45,528 nt of DNA from JACKCP01 sp034007295 (GTDB lineage Bacteria > Desulfobacterota > Desulfobacteria > Desulfobacterales > JACKCP01). The notes below the pieces were generated by a model, which did not search any database, had not been told where the DNA came from, and was given only the letters and a program-made list of their open reading frames with translations. Shown here piece by piece: positions 8,818-16,369 of the stretch; within the stretch, counting starts at the first letter, position 1; every line of letters starts with the position of its first letter. Both the position numbers and the translations under genes were made by a program. Location of the stretch: contig JAVERC010000027.1 in the NCBI GenBank assembly GCA_034007295.1, forward strand, positions 1-45,528. Direction: 5' to 3'.

Positions 8818-9668
8818 TTGGTTTGATTTTCGCTTTCGTTTTCCTCTGGAAGAGGGACAATAAATTCCTGGGCAACATCAACTACCATAAGATCTCTTAA
8901 TACATTTCTTCCTATGAGCAGCTGATATTCAAGATGGGACCTGTCTTCAAGTGTAAACTCCTCAATCCTTTTAATATCGCCTATCTGGAATTGGAGTTCA
9001 ATTACAGGTCTTCTGCTTGCTTCGTCAGTTGAAGCCTGAAGTATTTTTACTTTTCTTACAAGAGGTTTTTCAACATCATAAAATATTTCTTTATTTGGAT
9101 CTTTGATTTTAAATTTTACCCAGGAACTGCCGTCCCTTTCAAAAGTTTCAATGTTTTTTGCATCAAGTGATGAGGTTGTTGCTCCTGTATCAATTCTTGC
9201 GTGAAAAATTCTGTCTGGCGGAGTTAATCTTACTTTTTCAATTTTTCCAATTAAAAGTTTATGGGTTGGAGATATTTTGAGTTCTGGTTTTTCCTGTTCA
9301 TTCTTTTGTACCAGCTCCGGTTTTGGATCTTCTTTCAAGTTTTGCCTTGATAATTTTTCTAGGGTTTTAAGTCGTTTTAATATTGCTTTGTGGTTTAGCA
9401 GAATTTGTTCGTCAAGCAGCTTGAAATAAGCATTGTTTTGTTCCATTGATTTTTGGATAAGAGCTTCCATGTTTTCATGGAGTTCAATCAATGATTTTGT
9501 GTTTTGGCATTCCTGCTTAAGAAGTTCTTGAAGGTTAAATATTTTTTGATTTACTTCAGATAATTCTTTTTTATGATTAAAAAGGCTGTTAGATGCACAT
9601 CCAGAAACAAAAAAAAAGATTATTGCAGCAGAAATTGCCCTTTGGATAAAGCTGATTGTATGTGCCAA
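8814..9668 (-). CDS. Retropepsin-like protease lipoprotein (RimB/Zn_protease family)
   Basis: A 284-residue protein starting at TTG. The TTG has an AAGGA site 6 nt upstream, and no in-frame ATG occurs before residue 68, beyond the signal sequence. A hydrophobic N-terminus ends in the lipobox VSGC (Cys24), so the mature protein should be lipid-anchored in the periplasm. Residues 35-110 are a Leu/Lys/Glu-rich coiled coil. The retropepsin-like domain (about 140-280) has the catalytic HARIDTGATTSSL motif (Asp160) and the later LLIGRNVLRDLMVVDV strand. Databases call this family 'ATP-dependent zinc protease', but the visible motif is that of a single-domain aspartic protease. First gene of the three-gene operon with the 7TM protein and the ligase. 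Confidence 0.88.
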   Translation of the reverse strand: MAHTISFIQRAISAAIIFFFVSGCASNSLFNHKKELSEVNQKIFNLQELLKQECQNTKSLIELHENMEALIQKSMEQNNAYFKLLDEQILLNHKAILKRLKTLEKLSRQNLKEDPKPELVQKNEQEKPELKISPTHKLLIGKIEKVRLTPPDRIFHARIDTGATTSSLDAKNIETFERDGSSWVKFKIKDPNKEIFYDVEKPLVRKVKILQASTDEASRRPVIELQFQIGDIKRIEEFTLEDRSHLEYQLLIGRNVLRDLMVVDVAQEFIVPLPEENESENQTK

Positions 9669-9920
9669 ATTAAATCCTTTCCCGTAATTGCGGAAAACAT
9701 CCGGTAAATAAGAAAAATTGATAGAATTTATATAAAGTTATTAAAGGGAGGTCAAGAAGGTATTTATATAGACATATAAATTATTGGTTTAAATAAACAT
9801 TTTTTTACGGGAAAAATTTTGTCTGTTTTTAAAACAATGATTGTAATTTTTGATTATCAATTTGGTGCAAAATTGTAATTTCCTCTATTATGTAGAGAGA
9901 AGAATTTAACCTAAAATGGT

Positions 9921-10646
9921 TTAGAGTTCACCTTTTGCTTTTAATTTTTTATATGCTTTTTCAAGATTTTTAAGTACATTTTCAGCATCAGGAGTTTGTT
10001 TCGAGACAACAAAAAATGCTCCAAAAGAAGATATTGTATTGTCCTTGATATCTTTAAGCTCTAGCTTTTTTAAAGCTTTTTCTGCTGGTTCCTGATAGTC
10101 AAGCACATAGTCAGATCTTCCTGCTTTAAGCATTCTGAATGCAGATTTGTGATCATTTGTTTCTATGAAAAAAACATTGTTTTTTATATCTTTTATGTAG
10201 TTAATCCATCCTCCGTAACTATATCCTCTTATAATTGTTATTGATTTGTTGTTTAGATCTTCCTCTTTTTTTATATCTGGAACATTTTTAATTCTGTATG
10301 CCTTAAGTGTTATTTTTAAAACTTCAGATTCACCTTTGAAAGTAGTGCCTTCAAAGTCTGGTATTGTTTTAAGTCCAATCCAAAGGTCTAGCTTACCTTT
10401 TGCTATATAATCTGACATTCTTTTTACGGGGTAGGGAAATGCTTTCCATTGATAACCTGCTTCAGGTATTACTTTTGCAGCAAGATCAATTAATATTCCT
10501 TCAGGCTTTCCTTCTGAATTTGTGGAAAAAATCGGAGGAAATTCAATGTATCCAACTTTAAGGGGATCAGAAAAACTAAGGCCTGTAAAAAAAGCTAGTA
10601 AAACAAAAATTAAAAGAATATTTTTAAAAAAATTACAGCCTATCAT
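9921..10646 (-). CDS. Periplasmic solute-binding protein, family 3
   Basis: A 241-residue exported protein. The signal peptide covers about residues 1-26 (FSDP cleavage region), followed by the family-3 opening LKVGYIEFPPIF...GILIDLAAKVIPEAGYQW. The ligand-loop region KLDLWIGL and the hinge strand NNKSITIIRGYSYG are also typical. An AGGAGG site lies 8 nt before the ATG. No ABC permease or ATPase is nearby. Orphan proteins of this type in related bacteria may bind a solute for signalling instead of import. It lies 38 bp downstream of the patatin-like gene on the same strand, so the two may share a transcript. Confidence 0.85.
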   Translation of the reverse strand: MIGCNFFKNILLIFVLLAFFTGLSFSDPLKVGYIEFPPIFSTNSEGKPEGILIDLAAKVIPEAGYQWKAFPYPVKRMSDYIAKGKLDLWIGLKTIPDFEGTTFKGESEVLKITLKAYRIKNVPDIKKEEDLNNKSITIIRGYSYGGWINYIKDIKNNVFFIETNDHKSAFRMLKAGRSDYVLDYQEPAEKALKKLELKDIKDNTISSFGAFFVVSKQTPDAENVLKNLEKAYKKLKAKGEL

Positions 10647-10684
10647 GGCTTAGCCTCCTGAGGTTAATTGAACCTGAAATTTTT

Positions 10685-11698
10685 TCAATTCAAGTTGAAG
10701 TTCAGGTCTTTTTTGTGTTTTTTTACAAATTCTTTTCCTGATTCATATCCTGCATAATAAAGTGTTTTAAGATTTGAATATGACCAGTCAAGAACATATG
10801 GCCATTGCGATTCAGGTATATTAAACTGTATTTTTAAGAGTTTTCTTTTATCTTTTCCTGTGTTGTATTTCAGCTCAAAAATTTTGGTATCATCCCTAGC
10901 TATTTCAACTAGAGGCACCATGATTGAAACAACCCAGGCATCATAAATATTTTTTGGCTGCCTGATTATTTTTTCAGTTCCAAGAATATCAAAAACTACA
11001 ATTGTATCAACTTCGGGATGCTTGTTTATAAGACTTTTATAATTGAGAGCATCAACCGAAGCTCCTTCAAAATAAAAATTATTGTTCATTTCATATGGAG
11101 GATAAATAAACGGAAAGGCAAATGAAGCATGAAAATGATCAGGGGTGATTTCATGTTTGGAAAAATTTTCCATTTCCATTTTATTTATGTTGTAGGCGTT
11201 TATGTAGAAGTCTTCCTTGATATTTTTAAGTTTTTTAAAATCCACTGCTTTTTCAATAAAAGGCACATTTGCACAAAGACCTTTGCTAAAATAATTAAGA
11301 TCACTTGGGCAAAGTGTGCTTATAAAAAGTGAAAAAATGTCATTAAAAAATCTTTGACAGTCATTTTGTGGTGAATTTTCAAGAATTTTGTTTATCAATG
11401 GATTTGAATAAATAAAGTTTCTGAATAAATCAGCTGCTTTGCCAGGTTTGTTAAAAACTTTGTAATTTACAGGGAGCATATCATAGATAAAGTCGCTGAT
11501 GCTGAAGTTTATGCTGTTTTTAAGAGCTTCTTTTGGTGTTGAATCTTTTGGAGCAGTATAAAAAAGGCCGATAAGTGCTCCAGCACCTGAAGTTGAAATA
11601 ACATCAAATTTTACATTTTCTTCAATAAAAGCTGAAAGTGCACCAGCCATTAATGTTGAGTTGGGAGCTCCGCCACCAAGTATGAGTGCTGTGCTCAT
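10685..11698 (-). CDS. Patatin-like phospholipase family protein
   Basis: A 337-residue predicted acyl hydrolase. The N-terminal oxyanion glycine loop is ALILGGGAPN. The nucleophile elbow reads STSGAGAL, a variant of the usual GxSxG, so the active serine is probable but its context is atypical. The second catalytic region is FYFEGASVDALN, where most patatins have DG[GA]. Because both motifs are altered, activity should not be assumed. I start at the second ATG (11698), which has GGAG 6 nt upstream. The first in-frame ATG at 11710 lacks a ribosome site. It begins the transcript that probably includes the solute-binding protein downstream. Confidence 0.8.
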   Translation of the reverse strand: MSTALILGGGAPNSTLMAGALSAFIEENVKFDVISTSGAGALIGLFYTAPKDSTPKEALKNSINFSISDFIYDMLPVNYKVFNKPGKAADLFRNFIYSNPLINKILENSPQNDCQRFFNDIFSLFISTLCPSDLNYFSKGLCANVPFIEKAVDFKKLKNIKEDFYINAYNINKMEMENFSKHEITPDHFHASFAFPFIYPPYEMNNNFYFEGASVDALNYKSLINKHPEVDTIVVFDILGTEKIIRQPKNIYDAWVVSIMVPLVEIARDDTKIFELKYNTGKDKRKLLKIQFNIPESQWPYVLDWSYSNLKTLYYAGYESGKEFVKKHKKDLNFNLN

Positions 11699-11937
11699 TT
11701 TCTTCTCCATGGGTTTAAGTTATGGATGGGAGTCTAAAAAGCAAATATTAGTTTTTGGGAAATGATTTTAAAAAAATATCTTAAAAGTCTTATAAAGTCA
11801 AATCCTTGTAAATGTTTTTTGCTTTGAATGAAATTTTAAAAAAATTTAATTTAAGTTTAATAAAAATTAGATTTTAATTTATAGTTTGTTTATTCATAGG
11901 CAAGGCAAGCGGCTGTCTCAGCAAAAAAACATATTTA

Positions 11938-12140
11938 AACCTGAATTGAGCGGTTTTCAAGTTTGCTGAATATAACGGCAAATTGCATCAGGCCATACTT
12001 TTGCTATGCGTGATGGAATTTAACGCCGTAGATGCAGCAAAATTGGAAAGCCCGCAGGGTTGTTTCATATTTTTAAATATAATAAGCTTGATTCAGTGAA
12101 AATTTGTTGATTTAAAAATATGAAACGCTCAATTTAGGTT
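11938..12140. repeat. Palindromic element family A, long copy
   Basis: Bounded by inverted 15-mers AACCTGAATTGAGCG and CGCTCAATTTAGGTT (14 of 15 matching). The inner half is a long imperfect palindrome: TTTGCTGAATATAACGGC pairs with the GCCGTAGATGCAGCAAA side. The right part adds a perfect 17-bp inverted repeat at 12062-12078 and 12110-12126. Copies at 24054 and 31330 share the left half. The rest of the 438-bp gap (11711-11937) is plain AT-rich DNA. The element ends 8 bp before the response-regulator ATG. Confidence 0.8.
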
Positions 12141-12148
12141 AAAACTAG

Positions 12149-12925
12149 ATGGATAAAATGAAAATAAAATGCATTGTTGTTGATGATGAAAAGCCTGCAA
12201 GGGATGAACTTATATTTTTTTTATCAAAAATAGACTGCCTTGAAATTTGCGGAGAAGCTGGTTCTGTGACAAAGGCTTTTGAGCTTGTTAAGGAAAAAGA
12301 ACCTGACCTTTTGTTTTTAGATATTGAAATGCCTGGAAACAATGGGTTTTTTCTTTTGGAACAGCTGGAAAAACTTGAAAAATTACCATATATAGTTTTT
12401 GCTACAGCTTATGAATCTTATGCTGTTGAAGCCTTTGAAAAAGAAGCACTTGATTATGTTTTAAAGCCCTTTTCATTTGAGCGTATACATGATGCGGTAA
12501 AAAAGGCAGAAAAAAGGCTTGAAAATAAAATTGTCAAAAAGTCAGGCCTTGAAGAATTTGAACAGGCAGTTTTAAAAATACCCGGGTTTTCAAAAATTCC
12601 CCTGGAGTCAGACAACAGAATAATACTTGTATCCCCTGAAGAAATTTTTTTCTTTGAATCACTTGGAAAAGATATAAAGGCTTTTTTATATAATGAAGTT
12701 TATTTTCTTCCTTCTGATGCAACCATGGAAAAACTTGAAAAACGTCTGTACTGGAAAGGTTTTTTTAGAACACACAGAAGCTTTATTGTAAATATTGATA
12801 AAATATCTGAATTTTATCCAATGTTTGCAGGTAAATTAGAAATTGTTTTAAAAAATAAAGATAAAACAAAAATACCTGTTTCAAGAAGCAGGGTAAAAGA
12901 GTTTAAAAAAATTGCAGGCTTTTGA
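12149..12925 (+). CDS. LytTR-family response regulator
   Basis: A 258-residue two-component regulator. Receiver domain (residues 5-125): acidic pair VVDDE, phospho-acceptor Asp58 in LLFLDIEMPG, and Lys106 in DYVLKPFSF. LytTR DNA-binding domain (about 150-256): ends in the characteristic FFRTHRSFIVNIDKI...VPVSRSRVKEFK. It is paired with the LytS-type kinase downstream and resembles E. coli YpdB and BtsR. No good ribosome site precedes the ATG, because a family A repeat ends only 8 bp upstream, so translation may be weak or use the repeat's own leader. Its binding sites are probably the three repeats at 12955-13007. Confidence 0.93.
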   Translation: MDKMKIKCIVVDDEKPARDELIFFLSKIDCLEICGEAGSVTKAFELVKEKEPDLLFLDIEMPGNNGFFLLEQLEKLEKLPYIVFATAYESYAVEAFEKEALDYVLKPFSFERIHDAVKKAEKRLENKIVKKSGLEEFEQAVLKIPGFSKIPLESDNRIILVSPEEIFFFESLGKDIKAFLYNEVYFLPSDATMEKLEKRLYWKGFFRTHRSFIVNIDKISEFYPMFAGKLEIVLKNKDKTKIPVSRSRVKEFKKIAGF

Positions 12926-12954
12926 TTTATTTTAGTTTTATTTTTTTCTTTTTT

Positions 12955-13007
12955 AAATTTCATTCCAAAATATTGCATTTCATTCCCTGAAAAATACATT
13001 TTATTCC
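12955..13007 (+). promoter_or_regulatory. Predicted LytTR operator: three phased direct repeats
   Basis: Three copies of a 12-mer, AAATTTCATTCC, GCATTTCATTCC and ACATTTTATTCC, begin at 12955, 12975 and 12996, spaced 20 and 21 bp. They sit in the 150-bp gap between the response regulator and the kinase, about 70 bp before the kinase start. LytTR proteins bind direct repeats about two turns apart, and the site remembered for YpdB contains GCATTTCAT repeats. Predicted to control the kinase-cstA transcript. Confidence 0.65.
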
Positions 13008-13075
13008 TTATTGGTTTTATTTTTTATTTAAAAAAGAGATGATTTTTTTAACAAAAAGATGAGTCTGGAGAAAAA

Positions 13076-14824
13076 ATGTCAATTGAACAATTAAGTCTTA
13101 TTCTAATAGAAAGAGCCAGCCTTTTAACAGCAGTGAGTGCACTTGTGCTTGTATGGCTTCCCTTTACCGGAAAAGGAAGCCTGAATTTTAATAAAAAGGA
13201 AAAAATTTTTCTTGCTATTTTTTTTGGATTAATAGGTATAGCCGGAACACTTTCAGGTGGAAGAGTTTCCCAGTCAATTGCAAATTTAAGGGGAATGGGA
13301 GTTGTAACAGCAGGACTTGTAGGAGGGCCTTTTGTTGGAACCGGAGCAGGTATTATTGCAGGTCTTCACAGATTTCTTGCAGACCCTTCAGGGTTCAGTT
13401 CAATACCATGTGCACTTGCAACCATTCTTGAAGGTTTTGTTGCAGGAAGACTTTTTTATTACCAGAAAAACTATCCTGATTACAGATTTGCAGGCGGGCT
13501 TGCTTTTGCAGGAGAGTCGGTTCATATGCTTATGGTGCTTTTTCTTTCCAAACCATTTGAAAGTGCAAAAGAATTAGTTGAGATAATTGCTGTTCCAATG
13601 ATTTTGAGCAATACTTTTGGTGCAATGTTTTTTTGTTTTGTTGTTTTAAAAATTTTCCAGTCAAGGGAAAAGGAAAGTTCTACTGAAGCAGAGGTTCTTT
13701 TAAGGATAGTCAAAAATACGGTTGCCCATTTAAGGCATGGATTAAATTTGGAATCAGCAGGGAAAACATGTGAGATAATTTACAAAAATCTTTTTGTTGC
13801 AGCTGTTTCAATAACAGATAAAAGTTCAATCCTTGCCCATTTTGGAGAAGGTGATGACCATCACAGGGCAGGTCTTCCAATTCAGACTGAATTTACAAAA
13901 CGAGTTCTTCAGGGGAAAAAATATGGAGTAGTAAGATCTAACAAAATGATTTCATGCAGGGTTGAGGCTTGTCCTTTAAATTCTGCTGTTGTTGTTCCTT
14001 TAAGAAAAAAAGGTGAAATAATTGGAACTTTAAAACTTTACGGTTCAAAAAAACATCCTTTAAGTCCCAAAATTTATGAAATCACAAAAGGCCTTGCAGA
14101 GCTTTTTTCCATTCAGCTTGAACTTGAAGATATAGCAATAAGTGAAAAAATGCTTGCCCATGCAGAAATAAGAAGGCTTAACGCACAGATTCAGCCCCAT
14201 TTTCTTTTTAATGCACTCAATACAATAGCATCATTTATAAGAACAAAACCTGAAAAGGCAAGGGAGCTCATAGGTTCTCTTTCCCTTTATATGAGAAAAA
14301 ATCTTTATACTGAAAAAGGCATTATTTCTCTTGCAGAGGAAATGGAACAGGTAAGGGCCTATATTGCAATTGAAAAGGCAAGGTTTGGCGGCCGCATTGA
14401 ATACCTGGAAAATATTGATAAAAATCTGGAGGATTTTAAGATTCCAAGATTAATAATTCAGCCTTTTGTAGAAAATTGTGTGAGACACGGGCTTAAAAAT
14501 ATTGAATCCGGAGGAATTGTTGAAGTTATGGCAGTAAAAAAAGAAAAAGGGGTTTTTTTCACCATAAGAGACAATGGAAGTGGAATGCCTGTAAAAAGTG
14601 AAGAAAACGATTTTTTAAACATTGAGCCCGAAACCGGCGGAATCGGAATAAAAAATTGCCATGAAAGGCTTGTAAATATTTATGGTGAAGACTCAGGTCT
14701 TTGTTTTGAAACAAAAAAAGGGAAAGGAACAAGTGTGAAATTTTTTATTCCTGAAAAAAGGGAATATCAAATAGGGGAGGAATGGGGCAAAAGCCTTCAG
14801 GCAAATGCCTTAAAGCCTTATTAA
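13076..14824 (+). CDS. LytS-type sensor histidine kinase (5TM, GAF)
   Basis: A 582-residue membrane kinase. Residues 10-195 are the 5TM-LYT sensor module with the GGxVSQSIANLRGMGVV and GPFVGTGAGIIAGLHRF signatures. A GAF-like domain follows (about 215-350). The His_kinase domain has phospho-acceptor His375 in IQPHFLFNALN. The ATPase has N box FVENCVRHG (464-472), DNGSGMP and GGIGIKNCHERL. It has the domain order of E. coli YpdA and BtsS (5TM, GAF, kinase); BtsS binds pyruvate. A CTGGAG ribosome site lies upstream. CstA starts 23 bp downstream, so kinase and transporter are almost certainly co-transcribed. Confidence 0.94.
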   Translation: MSIEQLSLILIERASLLTAVSALVLVWLPFTGKGSLNFNKKEKIFLAIFFGLIGIAGTLSGGRVSQSIANLRGMGVVTAGLVGGPFVGTGAGIIAGLHRFLADPSGFSSIPCALATILEGFVAGRLFYYQKNYPDYRFAGGLAFAGESVHMLMVLFLSKPFESAKELVEIIAVPMILSNTFGAMFFCFVVLKIFQSREKESSTEAEVLLRIVKNTVAHLRHGLNLESAGKTCEIIYKNLFVAAVSITDKSSILAHFGEGDDHHRAGLPIQTEFTKRVLQGKKYGVVRSNKMISCRVEACPLNSAVVVPLRKKGEIIGTLKLYGSKKHPLSPKIYEITKGLAELFSIQLELEDIAISEKMLAHAEIRRLNAQIQPHFLFNALNTIASFIRTKPEKARELIGSLSLYMRKNLYTEKGIISLAEEMEQVRAYIAIEKARFGGRIEYLENIDKNLEDFKIPRLIIQPFVENCVRHGLKNIESGGIVEVMAVKKEKGVFFTIRDNGSGMPVKSEENDFLNIEPETGGIGIKNCHERLVNIYGEDSGLCFETKKGKGTSVKFFIPEKREYQIGEEWGKSLQANALKPY

Positions 14825-14847
14825 GCATTAACTTAAGGAGTATAAAA

Positions 14848-16272
14848 ATGTTATTTTTTTCTTTATGCACAGCTTTACTTATTATTGGTTATTTTACATA
14901 CGGAAAGGTTGTAGAAAATATTTTCGGTATTGAGCCGGACAGGCCTACTCCATGTTCAACTATGGAAGACGGATGTGATTATATCTCAATGCCCACATGG
15001 AAAGTATTTTTTATTCAGCTTCTTGATATTGCAGGCATAGGCCCGATTTTTGGTCCGATCCTTGCCGCTTTATACGGTCCTGTGGCATTGCTCTGGATTG
15101 TCATAGGCTGTATTTTCGCAGGAGCTGTACACGATTTTTTCAGTGGAATGCTTTCAGTAAGATCAAACGGGCAGTCAATTCCAGAAGTTGTAGGCGACTT
15201 TCTTGGCATGAGTGCAAGGCAGGTTATGAGACTTTTTTCAGTAATTTTGCTGCTTCTTGTTGGAGTTGTGTTTGTTTTAAGCCCTGCAAAACTTTTAAAC
15301 AATATGACAGGAATTAATACCCAGATACTTGTCGGGCTTATTTTTGTTTATTATTTTGCAGCAACCATTCTTCCAATAGACAAGATTATTGGACGTTTAT
15401 ATCCTGTTTTTGGAGCACTGCTCCTTTTTATGAGCTTTGGAGTTCTTGCAGGTTTGTTTTTCAGCTCAAGTGTTACTGTTTTACCAAATCTTGATTTTTT
15501 CACAAATACACATCCAACTGATAAACCAATCTGGCCGCTTCTTTTTATAACTTTATCATGTGGAGCAATAAGCGGTTTTCATTCAACCCAGTCTCCTCTT
15601 ATGGCAAGGTGTATCAGAAACGAATCAAAGGGAAGGCTTGTATTTTACGGAGCAATGATTGCAGAAGGAATAATTGCTCTTATCTGGGCAACAGCTGGTC
15701 TTTCATTTTATGACACCCCAGAAGCACTTAATGCAGTTATTGCATCAGGTTCTCCTTCTGCTGTTGTAAATGAGGTCTGCAATACTCTTCTTGGTCCCTT
15801 TGGCGGATTTTTAGCTGTAATGGGTGTTGTTATTCTTCCAATTACAAGCGGAGACACAGCTTTTAGAAGTACAAGGCTTATAATTGCAGAAACATTTAAA
15901 ATGGAGCAGAAGCTTCCAGTCAAAAGACTTTTAATTGCTGTTCCTCTTTTTGTTATAGCTTTTTTGATTTCAACCCAGGATTTTGCAGTAATCTGGAGAT
16001 ATTTTGGATGGTCAAACCAGACTCTGGCAACTCTTGTATTATGGTCTGCAGCAGTATTTTTGGTTCAAAAGGATAAATTTCACTGGATTGCATCAATACC
16101 TGCAACTTTTATGACTTCTGTAATTTTTGCATTTATTCTTCAGGCTAAAATAGGATTTGGACTTCCTGTAATGTTTTCAAATATTACGGGCGGAGTTGTT
16201 GCAATTGTGGTTTTTGCAGTATTTTTGTTTTATGCCTTCAGACAGAAAAGTGAAGCTTTATCTGTATCTTAA
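14848..16272 (+). CDS. cstA: CstA-family carbon-starvation transporter (short form)
   Basis: A 474-residue membrane transporter with many hydrophobic segments. Family signatures seen are ILDIAGIGPIFGPILAALYGP (as LLDIAGIGPIFGPI), HDFFSGMLSVRSNGQSIPEV, ISGFHSTQSPLMARC and FGWSNQTLATLVLW. E. coli CstA and BtsT are about 700 residues, and this is the shorter type. The frame is open from 14782 inside the kinase gene, but I start at 14848 where AAGGAG lies 7 nt upstream. CstA proteins import peptides or pyruvate. In E. coli the BtsS/BtsR LytTR system controls btsT, so the order regulator, kinase, transporter here supports pyruvate uptake. The substrate is not proven. Confidence 0.92.
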   Translation: MLFFSLCTALLIIGYFTYGKVVENIFGIEPDRPTPCSTMEDGCDYISMPTWKVFFIQLLDIAGIGPIFGPILAALYGPVALLWIVIGCIFAGAVHDFFSGMLSVRSNGQSIPEVVGDFLGMSARQVMRLFSVILLLLVGVVFVLSPAKLLNNMTGINTQILVGLIFVYYFAATILPIDKIIGRLYPVFGALLLFMSFGVLAGLFFSSSVTVLPNLDFFTNTHPTDKPIWPLLFITLSCGAISGFHSTQSPLMARCIRNESKGRLVFYGAMIAEGIIALIWATAGLSFYDTPEALNAVIASGSPSAVVNEVCNTLLGPFGGFLAVMGVVILPITSGDTAFRSTRLIIAETFKMEQKLPVKRLLIAVPLFVIAFLISTQDFAVIWRYFGWSNQTLATLVLWSAAVFLVQKDKFHWIASIPATFMTSVIFAFILQAKIGFGLPVMFSNITGGVVAIVVFAVFLFYAFRQKSEALSVS

Positions 16273-16284
16273 TATCCTTCCTTA

Positions 16285-16314
16285 AATTCTGCCGGCCTTT
16301 TTGCCGGCAGAATT
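16285..16314. terminator. Strong GC hairpin between convergent genes
   Basis: A perfect 12-bp inverted repeat (AATTCTGCCGGC, loop CTTTTT, GCCGGCAGAATT) begins 13 bp after the cstA stop and ends 55 bp before the end of the convergent gene. It lacks a following T-tract on either strand, so it may act as a 3' end-stabilising hairpin or a weak terminator for both transcripts. Confidence 0.6.
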
Positions 16315-16369
16315 CACATCGCTATTATGAAAAATAAATATCTGAAATTTAAAATTAATGAGTATTTTT

